The notes beneath the pieces are model-generated. The model ran no database searches. It was not told the DNA's origin and saw only the letters and a list, made by a program, of their open reading frames with translations. A DNA stretch of 35,182 nt from Vicinamibacteria bacterium (lineage in GTDB: Bacteria > Acidobacteriota > Vicinamibacteria > Marinacidobacterales > SMYC01), in contig DASPGQ010000103.1 in NCBI GenBank assembly GCA_035620555.1, forward strand, positions 1 to 35,182. The letters are read 5' to 3'. Below are positions 7,677 to 16,534 of the stretch, piece by piece. The translations under genes were made by a program, and so were the position numbers. Numbering within the stretch: position 1 is the first letter of the stretch; the number at the start of each line of letters is the position of its first letter.

Positions 7677-10600
7677 TCAGGGAGCCACGACGCAAGAGCC
7701 CGTGCCCGTGTCGGTGAAAGTGCTTCCCGCCACGGGGACGAACTCCCATTCGTAGCTCGTCGGATGAAGCGTCAACTTCAAAACCCCGTGTGAATCCCGG
7801 TAACGGACTTCGCTGTTCGGCTCGATGGTCGCGAACTCATAGAGGGAGGCACCTCCGGTGCCGACGACAAACTGACGGATGCCGCGGGTCCCGTCCAGAT
7901 TCCCATTCGAGTCCTGAGGTGCGAAGCGCTCGTAGTCGTGATCGTGGGCGGTCAGGACCACATCGGCACCGGCTTGATAGAGCATGTCGAACAGGTCCAC
8001 GGCGGCGGCAGCGTTGCCATGGGGGCCGGAGCTGAATCGTGGATGATGCCAATAGGCGAGGGTGCAGGTGCTCGGGTTCGCCGCCAGGTCGGCCTGCAAC
8101 CATTGTCCCTGAGGCGACCCGGGCCCACAACCACCCACATCAGAGCAATTGCTGTTGAGAGCGATGATGTGCCACGACCCCAGGTCGTAGCTGTAGTAGC
8201 CCTCTTCCGGATTGCCCGCGGCGGCGCCGAAGTAGACGAAATAAGCGGATGCACCCGGAGTGTGGTAATCGTGATTCCCCGTCGAAGGGCGCGTCCGCCA
8301 TTTGTGACGCCCCCAGGTCGGGTCGTAGCAGTTGGTGAATTCCTGCGCCGTGCCATCGGGGTAGACGTGATCACCAAATGTGACCACGGTGCCGGAAATG
8401 CCGTCGAGAAGCGCGGCCGTCGCCTCGTCGTTCTGAGAGCTGCAGGTAGCGATGTCTCCGGCTCCCACGACCACGATCCCTCCCGGAGACACCGTCAGCA
8501 CAGCCTGATCGAAAGCCGTGAGGCCATCCGTGTCGATCGCTGTCGCGCTAACGATGTGCGTGCCCTCCGAAAGATCGAAGCGGACAAAAGCGCCTCCCGT
8601 TCCGATGACACCGTCGAGATTGGACTCCCACGTTAGACCGGACGTCAGGTCCCCGTCCTCGGGGTCGGTTGCGCCACCGGAGAAGACAATGTGTTCTCCT
8701 GTTTCGAACGTCGCTCCATTCACGGGAGTGGTGATCGTTACCTGGGGTGGGTTGTTCTCGAGAATTCCCGTGTATTCGACATGCAAGAGCGGTGCGCCGC
8801 TCGGAAGGCCGTCGTAGGCCTCCGCCGTGCGTCTACCCGTGCCGGTGATGATGACCGACAGGGCGTTTCCACTCGACCAGCCGGGCCGGCTCACGATCTC
8901 CTGTATCACGGGAGTGAGATTAGGAGTTCGCTGGCCTGACCCCGCCTCGCCCGCGGTCGTCCACGCCGGTGCGGTCCAAAGGACCGAGGCTAACGTCCGT
9001 GGTCTCGTGGATACCTCACCGCTGGACGCGACGAACGCAAAGGAATGATCAGCCGATTCGCCCTCGATGAGAAGAAGCGTCGGAGCGCTGCCCGTTTCAT
9101 CGGTTTGAAATTGAATGTAAGCATTCGAGATGGCGGCATCCCGAGGGAGGTCGACCCCGTCGAAGCGAATCCCGACCGTCTGGGTAGATGCTTCCTCGAC
9201 GAGCTCGAGATCGCTGCTGGTGAGCCGAACGATGCCGCTCTGATCCTCTTCGGCGTCGTCCGAGCTCGATACAACTCGGGCCTGGACGATCGTCGCCGCC
9301 GGATCGCCCACGGACAGGTTGACCGAGGCCTCTCCCATCAGGCCCTCGCCATCCACGGCGGAGGCGGTGATCGTGTGACTCCCCGATGAAAGCGTGGTCG
9401 TCGAGATCGAGCCGCCCATGCCTAGGCTGCCGTCCCGATCGGACTCCCAAACGAGGCTCGCGGTAAGGTCCCCATCCTCCAAGTCGCTTGCCGTCGCGGA
9501 GAAGTCCACGTTCTCGCCGAAATCGAAGCTTGCCCCGTCGACCGGCAGAGTGATGGCCACCGTCGGCGGCGTATTGTTCACCGTCACGATGATTTGATCC
9601 GAGCCGGTAAGCCCCTCGCTATCCGTCACCGACGCGGCAATCGTGTGCTGGCCGAGAGAGAGCGCGGAATGGCTGAACGAGCCCCCGGTTCCGATCTCTC
9701 CATCGACGTTCGAGGTCCAGGAGAGTGCGGCGGTGAGGTCCCCGTCCTCCACATCGCTAGCCGTCCCCGAGAAATCGACGTTCTCGTCGAAATCGAAGCT
9801 CGCCCCGTCCACCGGCAGAGCGATGGCCACCGTCGGCGGTGTGTTGTTGACCGTCAAGATGAGTTGATCCGAGCCGATAAGTCCTTCGCTGTCGATAACC
9901 AAAGCGGTAATCGTGTGCTGGCCGAGTGAGAGCGCGGCATGGGTGAACGAGCCGCCCGCCCCGATCTCTCCATCGACGTCCGAGGTCCAGGAGAGTGCGG
10001 CGGTGAGGTCCCCATCCTCTAAATCGCTCGCTGTCCCCGAGAAAAAGATGGCCTCGCCGAAATCGAAGCTCGCGCCGCTCGCAGGTGAAGTGATGCTCAC
10101 ACCGGGTGGTGTGCTGGTGAACACCTGCAGCGTGATTTGGTCGGTTGCGGTGAGCCCCACGCTATCCGTCACCGAGGCGGTGATCGTGTGCGGGCCAGGA
10201 GAAAGCAGGCTCGTGATGAAAGACCCCCCGGAACCGACGCTACCGTCCAAGTCCGAGATCCAGGTGAGGCTGGCGGTGAGATCGCCGTCCTCGGGGTCGC
10301 TTGCCGTACCGGCAAAATCGATCGCCGTCCCGAGCTCGAAACTCGACCCTCCGGAAGGTGACATGATGCTCACGCTCGGGGGCGTGTCGTGCACCGTGAT
10401 CGTGATCTGATCCGATCCGACGAGTCCTCCGTCGTCAGAGGCTCGGGCCGTGACCCGATGCAGTCCCGAGGACAGACCCGTTACCGAAATGGCCCTGCCC
10501 GATCCGATGCTTCCGTCCCGGTCCGACACCCATGACAGATTGGGACTGAGATCGCCGTCTTCCTCGTCCGTGGCAACGCCCACGAAATCGACCGGCACGC

Positions 10601-12617
10601 CGGGACCAAAGCTTGATCCATCGGCGGGCGCATCGATCGAGACGAGCGGCAACGCGTCGACGGTGCATGCCGGGTCGAGCTGCATCGTGACCCACGCGCC
10701 GCTTCCCACGGAGAAACCGTTCTCGATGATGATGCGACTGCCGGCGCGGAAGACCACGGAGCCGGGGTCCATGATGTGGAAATCCGGACCCAGGACGATC
10801 GTGTCGCAGGCGAGGTAGAAGCGATTGTCGGTCACTAGATCGCTCGTCAGTACGCGATCGGTGAACAGGAGGCTCTGGTAACTCACGTGAAGCGAGGGAG
10901 CGTTCATCGGATCGCCGTCGTGGGCCCGCGCCATCCTCGTGCCGGTGCCGGTGACGATCAGAGACAACGAATGGCCACTCTCCCAACCGGGCCGGGAAAC
11001 GATCTCCTCGAGAACGGAGGCGATATCCGGCGTACGCTGATCGATGCCGGCCTCGCCCATCGCCAGCCAATCGGGTGGAGACCAGGAAACCGCGGCGCTG
11101 GTTCGCGGCCGCGACGACACGTTTGCGCCCGACGAGCTGAACGTAGAGGCATCATCGACCGCCTCTCCCTCGATGGTGAGTGAACCTGGCCCGGTGCTGA
11201 TTCCGCTCGCCTGAAACTGAACGTAGGCTTCGGAAACGTTCGCGCCTCGAGGAATCCCGACCTGCGGAAAACGTAAGCCGACCGTTTGGGGCGTGCCACT
11301 GGCCTGGTCGTGCACCAGATCCAGGTCGAAGCTGCCGAGGGCCACGCTTCCGGTTGCCGACTCCTCGGCGTCGTCGGACGATGACGCGACGCTCGCTTCG
11401 ACCAACGTCGTTTCGCCCGCGGTCGCGGTCACGGTGATGGTGATCAGGGCGACACCACTCAGGCCCCCCGAGTTCGTTGCCGAGGAGCTGATCTCGTGGG
11501 TGCCCGCCGAGAGCGTCGTCGTGGAGAAAGAGCCCCCGGTTCCCACGAGACCGTCACGGTCCGAGGTCCAAGTGAGACTTCCAGTGAGGTCGCCGTCCTC
11601 GAGGTCGTTCGCTGCGCCCACGAAGCTCACTGGCTCGCCAACCATCAATACCGCGCCGGCGGAAGGCGAGCTGATGGTCGTCGCCGGTGGTTGACGAGGC
11701 TCGATGCAATCCCCCCTGCCCGAGTCGGTAAACGACATGCCGGCGATGGGAACGAAATCCCACTCATACGAGGTCGCGTGTAACGTCAGCTTCAAAACAC
11801 CGTGCGTGTCGGAGTTTCTCACCTCGCTGTTCGGCAGTACGCTCGCGAACGGTTGAAGCGGTGCCCCCCCGGTCCCGACGACGAACTGGCGAATCCCGTG
11901 AGCCAGATCGAGCGTTCCATCGGGATCTTGAGGGGCGAATCGTTCGTAGTCGTGGTCGTGGCCGTTCAAGACTACGTCGGCACCGGCGTCGTAGAGGATC
12001 TGAAAGAGATCACCGGCCGAGGCCGAGCTTCCCTCGGCGCCCGAGCTGAATCGGGCGTGATGCCAGTAGGCGAGCGAACAGGTGCTGGGGTTCGAAGCGA
12101 GGTCAGCCTGCAGCCACTGCCCCTGAGGGGAATCGGCGTCGCAGCCTCCGACTTCGAGACAGTTACTGTTGAGAACGATGATATGCCAGCTTCCCAGGTC
12201 GTAGCTGTAGTAGCCTTCTCCGGAATTGCCGGCCAGGTCGCCGAAATAGCCGAAGTAGCCTGACGCGCCCGCCGTGCTGTAGTCGTGATCGCCCGCCGAG
12301 GGGCGCGTGCGGTCTTTGTGCTGCCCCCAGCTCGGATCGTAACAACTCGCAAATTTCTGGGCCGTGGCGTTCGGATAGGCATGGTCGCCGAGGGTGAACA
12401 CCGTGCCCGGAATGCCGTCCAGAAGCGCCGCCGTCTGGTCGTCGTTTTGAGGACCGCAACCGGCAATATCGCCGGCACCGACCAGGACGATCGGATCGGG
12501 GTCGACCTCCGCGGAAGAGTCCGGGACGGTCGCGAGCGAAAGCGGTAAGGCCAGAATCCAAGAGCCGCTAGAGCGTTTCCAACCAAAGATGCCAGTCGTC
12601 GCGGTGCGAAAACGCAT
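7677..12617 (-). CDS. Giant exported protein with two metallophosphatase domains and Ig-like repeats
   Basis: 1646 residues from the ATG at 12617, which has a GGGGG stretch just ahead; a TTG at 12638 is the alternative. A signal-peptide-like segment (WILALPLSLATVPDSSA) is at about 20-37. Domain order: purple-acid-phosphatase-like metallophosphatase (about 40-300), Ig-like repeat (310-397), beta-sandwich domain with the SSSDDAEE start (403-580), a short Cys-containing linker module (583-651), five Ig-like repeats of about 90 residues (656-1104), a second SSSDDAEE sandwich (1106-1283), a seventh Ig-like repeat (1287-1374) and a second metallophosphatase (about 1377-1646). Visible motifs are GDHAYP, GDHDY and GHDHDYERF in the first head, and GDHVYP, GNHDY and AHDHDYERF in the second. 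A cell-surface or secreted phosphoesterase is likely; no anchor motif is seen at the C-terminus. Confidence 0.9.
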   Translation of the reverse strand: MRFRTATTGIFGWKRSSGSWILALPLSLATVPDSSAEVDPDPIVLVGAGDIAGCGPQNDDQTAALLDGIPGTVFTLGDHAYPNATAQKFASCYDPSWGQHKDRTRPSAGDHDYSTAGASGYFGYFGDLAGNSGEGYYSYDLGSWHIIVLNSNCLEVGGCDADSPQGQWLQADLASNPSTCSLAYWHHARFSSGAEGSSASAGDLFQILYDAGADVVLNGHDHDYERFAPQDPDGTLDLAHGIRQFVVGTGGAPLQPFASVLPNSEVRNSDTHGVLKLTLHATSYEWDFVPIAGMSFTDSGRGDCIEPRQPPATTISSPSAGAVLMVGEPVSFVGAANDLEDGDLTGSLTWTSDRDGLVGTGGSFSTTTLSAGTHEISSSATNSGGLSGVALITITVTATAGETTLVEASVASSSDDAEESATGSVALGSFDLDLVHDQASGTPQTVGLRFPQVGIPRGANVSEAYVQFQASGISTGPGSLTIEGEAVDDASTFSSSGANVSSRPRTSAAVSWSPPDWLAMGEAGIDQRTPDIASVLEEIVSRPGWESGHSLSLIVTGTGTRMARAHDGDPMNAPSLHVSYQSLLFTDRVLTSDLVTDNRFYLACDTIVLGPDFHIMDPGSVVFRAGSRIIIENGFSVGSGAWVTMQLDPACTVDALPLVSIDAPADGSSFGPGVPVDFVGVATDEEDGDLSPNLSWVSDRDGSIGSGRAISVTGLSSGLHRVTARASDDGGLVGSDQITITVHDTPPSVSIMSPSGGSSFELGTAIDFAGTASDPEDGDLTASLTWISDLDGSVGSGGSFITSLLSPGPHTITASVTDSVGLTATDQITLQVFTSTPPGVSITSPASGASFDFGEAIFFSGTASDLEDGDLTAALSWTSDVDGEIGAGGSFTHAALSLGQHTITALVIDSEGLIGSDQLILTVNNTPPTVAIALPVDGASFDFDENVDFSGTASDVEDGDLTAALSWTSNVDGEIGTGGSFSHSALSLGQHTIAASVTDSEGLTGSDQIIVTVNNTPPTVAITLPVDGASFDFGENVDFSATASDLEDGDLTASLVWESDRDGSLGMGGSISTTTLSSGSHTITASAVDGEGLMGEASVNLSVGDPAATIVQARVVSSSDDAEEDQSGIVRLTSSDLELVEEASTQTVGIRFDGVDLPRDAAISNAYIQFQTDETGSAPTLLLIEGESADHSFAFVASSGEVSTRPRTLASVLWTAPAWTTAGEAGSGQRTPNLTPVIQEIVSRPGWSSGNALSVIITGTGRRTAEAYDGLPSGAPLLHVEYTGILENNPPQVTITTPVNGATFETGEHIVFSGGATDPEDGDLTSGLTWESNLDGVIGTGGAFVRFDLSEGTHIVSATAIDTDGLTAFDQAVLTVSPGGIVVVGAGDIATCSSQNDEATAALLDGISGTVVTFGDHVYPDGTAQEFTNCYDPTWGRHKWRTRPSTGNHDYHTPGASAYFVYFGAAAGNPEEGYYSYDLGSWHIIALNSNCSDVGGCGPGSPQGQWLQADLAANPSTCTLAYWHHPRFSSGPHGNAAAAVDLFDMLYQAGADVVLTAHDHDYERFAPQDSNGNLDGTRGIRQFVVGTGGASLYEFATIEPNSEVRYRDSHGVLKLTLHPTSYEWEFVPVAGSTFTDTGTGSCVVAP
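9550..10090 (-). repeat. 270-bp tandem repeat units within the phosphatase gene
   Basis: The segment encoding Ig-like repeats 4-6 is repetitive at DNA level with a 270-bp (90-codon) period. For example gtgtgctggccgag recurs at 9643 and 9913, and gagagtgcggcggtgaggtcccc recurs with the same spacing. The high identity points to recent duplication or recombination-driven homogenisation of the repeats. Confidence 0.8.
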
Positions 12618-12898
12618 GTCCCCCAAATCCCGATGCAATCGTTGGGGGATGGACCAACGTCTGGCGAACGAGAGCTCAAGGGTGGCTAGCTCGGTCTCGC
12701 AGGATTAGCGCTGAAAGAAGGTGCGCTGTCTGCAACCCAACCCGCTATGCCCCCGAACCCGGTCGGACCGCTTCAGACAGGAAAAATTGTAGCACACTCT
12801 CGGCGAATGCCGTCCTCCCCAAATGCGTCGCTCTACCGGGCCTCCCATCATTTGCGCGGTCGACAGCGGAATTGCTAGCCTTCAGAGGAGCTGGAGCC
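12618..12898. other. Divergent intergenic region, phosphatase gene / metal-uptake genes
   Basis: 281 bp between two divergent genes. I see a possible -10 (TACAAT, minus strand, near 12784-12789) for the phosphatase gene but no convincing -35. No known riboswitch, Zur box or terminator could be recognised by eye. The minus-strand leader would be about 160 nt, long enough for an RNA regulatory element. Confidence 0.4.
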
Positions 12899-13180
12899 AT
12901 GAGCCTTCTTGATCGGTTCCGTAGGTCGGCGAGGTCGCTCGCCCTGGCCATGGGGCTCGCCAGCTTGCTCGTCGGGCTCATTGGGCTCGCGCCACACGAG
13001 GACGGGGACGGAAGAACGTGCCTCGTCTGCAAAGTGCGGCAGGAACCGTTCGAGGCGCACTCGGCCGAAGCGGTCCTGGGAGGGCCGCCGCTGCGGGCGA
13101 CCGATGCCCCCGTTCTGGGCGTATCCGCTCCGCGGCCAATCGTCTTCGACGCGAGTTCTCCTCGCGCACCTCCCGCCTAG
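12899..13180 (+). CDS. Small exported Cys/His protein upstream of TonB receptor
   Basis: 93 residues from the ATG at 12899, which has a good AGAGGAG site 8 nt ahead. One hydrophobic segment (about 12-30, SLALAMGLASLLVGLIGLA) acts as signal or anchor. It is followed by a potential metal-binding stretch, PHEDGDGRTCLVCKVRQEPFEAHS, with a CxxC pair and flanking His/Asp/Glu. The layout (short, one helix, His then CxxC, then low-complexity tail) resembles DUF2946-like proteins that often precede TonB receptors for metals, but I cannot confirm the family. It lies 73 nt before the receptor gene on the same strand and is probably cotranscribed; a periplasmic metal-handling role is inferred from this. 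Confidence 0.72.
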   Translation: MSLLDRFRRSARSLALAMGLASLLVGLIGLAPHEDGDGRTCLVCKVRQEPFEAHSAEAVLGGPPLRATDAPVLGVSAPRPIVFDASSPRAPPA

Positions 13181-13253
13181 CTTCGAACCGACCCTCGTGG
13201 ACGAGGGTTCCGTACATTCAAGCTGGGTTTTTCGTTATCAAGGGAGGACTCCA

Positions 13254-15575
13254 TTGAAACCGTTTATTCGTATCGGTCCATCATTCTCGGTCGCTCTCAC
13301 GTTTTTCGTCTCGTTGGCAAAGGCGCAGGAAACGGGCTCGGTGAGCGGCACCGTTACCCTTGCGGCGACGGGCGATCCCGTCCACGGCGCAATCGTGCTC
13401 GTCATCGGGTTGGGAGAATTCACGACGACCGACAGCGAGGGGCACTTCCGCTTCGACCACATCCCCGCGGGCACTCATTATCTCCTCGTTCAGCGCGAGC
13501 ATCTCACCGCGGAGAGACAGCAAATCATCGTGACGCCAGAACAGAACCTGGAAGTCGAATTCGCACTTGGGCTCTCGCCGATTCACGAGAATGTCACCGT
13601 CACCACGAGCGCTCGAGGGGAAGCCACGGCATTGGAGCAGTTCAATGCGGTGACCACCCTCGATTCCTTCGAGCTGTCGAAGGACATGTGGGGAAGCCTC
13701 GGTGAGGTCCTGCAAAACGAGGCGGGAGTCGCGAAACGGAGTTTCGGACCGGCTTCGAGCCGCCCCATCATCCGCGGCTTCGATGGCGACCGTGTCCTCA
13801 TCATGGAGGACGGCATTCGCACGGGAGATCTCTCGAGCCAATCCGCGGATCATGGCGTGACGATCGATCCGGCGAACCTGGAGCGGATCGAGATCATCAA
13901 GGGACCGGCCACTCTGCTTTACGGCTCGAACGCCGTGGGAGGCGTGGTGAATACCATCACGCCTCACGATAGCTTCCGGCGCTCTCAGCCCCAGGGTATG
14001 AGAGGACAGGTCGTGCTCGACGCCGGTAGCGCCAACGATCAGCTCGGTGGGAACGCGAACCTCCGTTACGGAAACGGAGGCTGGATGTTCTGGGGGAGCG
14101 GGGGCGCGCGTCGAACCGGCGACTATGACACGCCCGGGGGCAGGATCGAGAACTCCGCATCCGAGCTGGCGAACGGCAGCGCCGGGGCCGGTTTCTATGG
14201 CGATCGCGCGTTCATCAGCCTGGGATATGGAATCGAGGACGGGCGGTTCGGGATCCCGGGAGCCGGCGAGCTGCACGGCCACGAGGGAGAAGAAGGAGAG
14301 CATGCGGGAGAGGAGGCATTCTTCGTCGATAGCTCGCCGCGGCGACAAAACGTTCGCTTCGACGTCGGATTGAGCGAGCTCGACAGCGCCTTTCTCGATT
14401 CGACACGCGTGACCTTCCAGTACACCGACTGGAACCACGACGAGATCGAGATCGCCGACGGAATCGAGGCCGTCGCGACCTCTTTCATGAACGATGTCTA
14501 TCTTCTCCGTGCGGAGCTCGAGCAACGGCGGAGCGCCAGGCTCTCGGGCCGCTTCGGCCTCTGGTTTCAGAACCGGGACTACGAGGTGATCGGAGAAGAA
14601 GCGCTGGCGCCGCGCACGAAGCAGAATGCTTTCGCCGGCTTCGCCTACGAAGAGCTCACTCTGGGATCGGCGACGACGCTCTCCTTCGGCGGGCGGGTCG
14701 AGTACAACGACTATGACCCCGCGGCGCGGGAGGGCGGGCAGGATACCAACTCGCACGAGGGCGAAGTGCCGGTTGCCGGACACGAGGACGAGCCGCCAGA
14801 AAGCATCGCTCGATCGTTCACGGGATTGTCGGGCTCGGTCGGGTTGCGCCACGACCTCACGAGCTCCGCCGCCTTGGTGGGAAATTTCACGAGCTCGTAC
14901 CGAGCTCCGGCTCTCGAGGAGCTCTACAACTTTGGCCCTCACGTGGGGAATCTCGCATTCGAGATCGGCGATCCCAACCTCGGCCGCGAGCGCATCAACG
15001 GCATCGACCTCGCCCTTCGCGGACGTTCGAGCGGTCTCGATACCGACGTCAACTTCTTCTATTACGACATCGGAAACTTCGTCTATCCGGCCTTCCAGGA
15101 GGAGATCGTGAACGGACTGCGCCTGGCGGAGTACCGGCAGGACGACGCGCGATTCGTCGGCTTCGACGCACAAGCGAATCTTCGCGTCACCCATTTCCTG
15201 TGGATCAAAGCGGGCTTCGGCTACGTCGACGCGAAGTTGACGGATATCGCCGAGTACGTGCCCCGTATTCCTCCATTCCACGGCCGGGTAGAGATCGAGA
15301 TTCCGTACGAAGCTTTCACGATCACGCCAGAGATCATCTGGTCGGCCAGGCAGGACAGGATCTTCGGGACGGGCGAGACTCCCACCGACGGCTACATTGT
15401 GCTGAATCTCAAAGCGCATTACACGCTGGCGCGGACCCACCAGGCGCACATCTTTTCCGTGAATGCGTATAATTTGACCGACGAGCTCTACCGGATGCAC
15501 ACGAACTTCATCAAGGATTTCGCGCCTGAGATCGGCAGGGGAGTCAAGTTCACGTACTCCCTGCGGCTCTTCTAG
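13254..15575 (+). CDS. TonB-dependent outer-membrane receptor with His-rich loops (ZnuD-like)
   Basis: 773 residues starting at a TTG (13254) with a strong GGGAGGA site 6 nt upstream; the frame stays open further upstream but lacks signals there. A signal peptide (about 1-25, ending AKAQ) is followed by a carboxypeptidase-regulatory-like domain (about 26-105, SGTVTLAATGDPVHGAIV, GHFRFDHIPAGTH). Next is the plug (about 110-240, RPIIRGFDGDRVLIMEDGIR, RIEIIKGPATLLYGSNAVGGVVN) and a beta-barrel ending in the aromatic C-terminus YSLRLF. Two acidic His-rich stretches sit in predicted extracellular loops: LHGHEGEEGEHAGEE (about 340-354) and HEGEVPVAGHEDEP (about 501-514). Such loops are known in ZnuD-type zinc receptors. 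Zinc or another transition metal is the most likely substrate. Confidence 0.9.
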   Translation: MKPFIRIGPSFSVALTFFVSLAKAQETGSVSGTVTLAATGDPVHGAIVLVIGLGEFTTTDSEGHFRFDHIPAGTHYLLVQREHLTAERQQIIVTPEQNLEVEFALGLSPIHENVTVTTSARGEATALEQFNAVTTLDSFELSKDMWGSLGEVLQNEAGVAKRSFGPASSRPIIRGFDGDRVLIMEDGIRTGDLSSQSADHGVTIDPANLERIEIIKGPATLLYGSNAVGGVVNTITPHDSFRRSQPQGMRGQVVLDAGSANDQLGGNANLRYGNGGWMFWGSGGARRTGDYDTPGGRIENSASELANGSAGAGFYGDRAFISLGYGIEDGRFGIPGAGELHGHEGEEGEHAGEEAFFVDSSPRRQNVRFDVGLSELDSAFLDSTRVTFQYTDWNHDEIEIADGIEAVATSFMNDVYLLRAELEQRRSARLSGRFGLWFQNRDYEVIGEEALAPRTKQNAFAGFAYEELTLGSATTLSFGGRVEYNDYDPAAREGGQDTNSHEGEVPVAGHEDEPPESIARSFTGLSGSVGLRHDLTSSAALVGNFTSSYRAPALEELYNFGPHVGNLAFEIGDPNLGRERINGIDLALRGRSSGLDTDVNFFYYDIGNFVYPAFQEEIVNGLRLAEYRQDDARFVGFDAQANLRVTHFLWIKAGFGYVDAKLTDIAEYVPRIPPFHGRVEIEIPYEAFTITPEIIWSARQDRIFGTGETPTDGYIVLNLKAHYTLARTHQAHIFSVNAYNLTDELYRMHTNFIKDFAPEIGRGVKFTYSLRLF

Positions 15576-15590
15576 CTGCACGCTAACGAC

Positions 15591-16421
15591 GTGAAGATCA
15601 CACAAGCGCAGAAAGCGGAGCGGTTTCGTGCTCTGCACCGGCGAGAGGGCGCCTTTGTCATTCCGAACCCTTGGGACGTGGGATCGGCGCGCCTTTTGGC
15701 CGCGCTCGGCTTCGAGGCTTTGGCCACGACGAGCTCCGGATTCGCCAACAGCCTCGGGCGCACCGACGGCGAAGTCACGCTCGATGAGAAGCTCGAACAC
15801 TGTCGGGCACTGAGCGCGGCGACGGAGGTTCCCGTGAGCGCGGACCTCGAGAATTGCTTTGCCGACGATCCGGTAACTGCGGCCGAAACCATTACGCTGG
15901 CGGCACAGGCCGGCGTCGTCGGCGGATCGATCGAAGACTACACTGGTGATGACTCGAAGCCGATCTATGACCTCGGTCTGGCGGTGGAACGGGTAGCCGC
16001 TGCGGTCGAAGCGGCACGAAGGCTGCCCTTCCCCTTCACTCTTACCGCCAGGGCCGAGAACCTGCTGCACGGCCGGAACGATCTGGACGACACCATCGAG
16101 CGCCTGATGGCTTTCGAAGCCGCGGGCGCGGATGTGTTGTACGCCCCTGGGCTCGAGACGCTGGATCAGGTGAGCGAAGTGACGCGCGCCGTCGGCAAAC
16201 CGGTGAACGTCCTGGCCCCGCCGTTGAGGGCCGCCACTCTCGCGCAACTGGCCGAGGCGGGGGCGAAGCGGGTCAGCATCGGTGGCGCGCTGTGCCGCGC
16301 GGCCTTTTCACCGGTGATTCGCGCAGCCGTTGCGATGCGGGATTCGGGAAGCTTCGGATGGACCGCGAACCTGGTGTCGAGCGCGGAGATCGAGCGGCTG
16401 TTTCGCAAGTTGGGAACTTGA
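15591..16421 (+). CDS. PEP mutase / isocitrate lyase superfamily enzyme
   Basis: 276 residues, GTG start 15 nt after the receptor stop, so probably in the same transcript. The TIM-barrel signature of the superfamily is present: NPWDVGSARLLAALGF, ATTSSGFANSLGR, PVSADLENCFADDP, GVVGGSIEDYTGDD and LTARAEN. The acidic metal-binding residues lie in ADLEN and SIED. The KxCGH catalytic motif of isocitrate and methylisocitrate lyases is absent, so it belongs to the broad PEPM-like branch (phosphonomutase, oxaloacetate or phosphonopyruvate hydrolase-like). The precise reaction is not readable. Its position after a metal-uptake receptor may be incidental. Confidence 0.88.
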   Translation: MKITQAQKAERFRALHRREGAFVIPNPWDVGSARLLAALGFEALATTSSGFANSLGRTDGEVTLDEKLEHCRALSAATEVPVSADLENCFADDPVTAAETITLAAQAGVVGGSIEDYTGDDSKPIYDLGLAVERVAAAVEAARRLPFPFTLTARAENLLHGRNDLDDTIERLMAFEAAGADVLYAPGLETLDQVSEVTRAVGKPVNVLAPPLRAATLAQLAEAGAKRVSIGGALCRAAFSPVIRAAVAMRDSGSFGWTANLVSSAEIERLFRKLGT

Positions 16422-16534
16422 GCCAACCGCTCCGGAATCGCTTCACCGGGCGACCCCGCGCGGCGCGCGACGAGGTCCTCGCCTCCGGGGGGACGCACGG
16501 GGGTATATGATGTCCCGCTCGACGAGGAGGAGTC

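Noticed and set aside
12909-13253. Upstream extension of the TonB receptor frame
   Set aside because: The frame is open from 12909, but this part overlaps the small Cys/His gene in another frame. The TTG at 13254 has a strong ribosome-binding site and is followed directly by a signal peptide.
13281-16247. 988-codon open frame on the minus strand
   Set aside because: It lies opposite the TonB receptor and PEPM genes, whose domains and start signals are clear. Its translation is Arg/Glu/Val-rich without any domain and it has no start signal; long antisense frames are common in GC-rich DNA.
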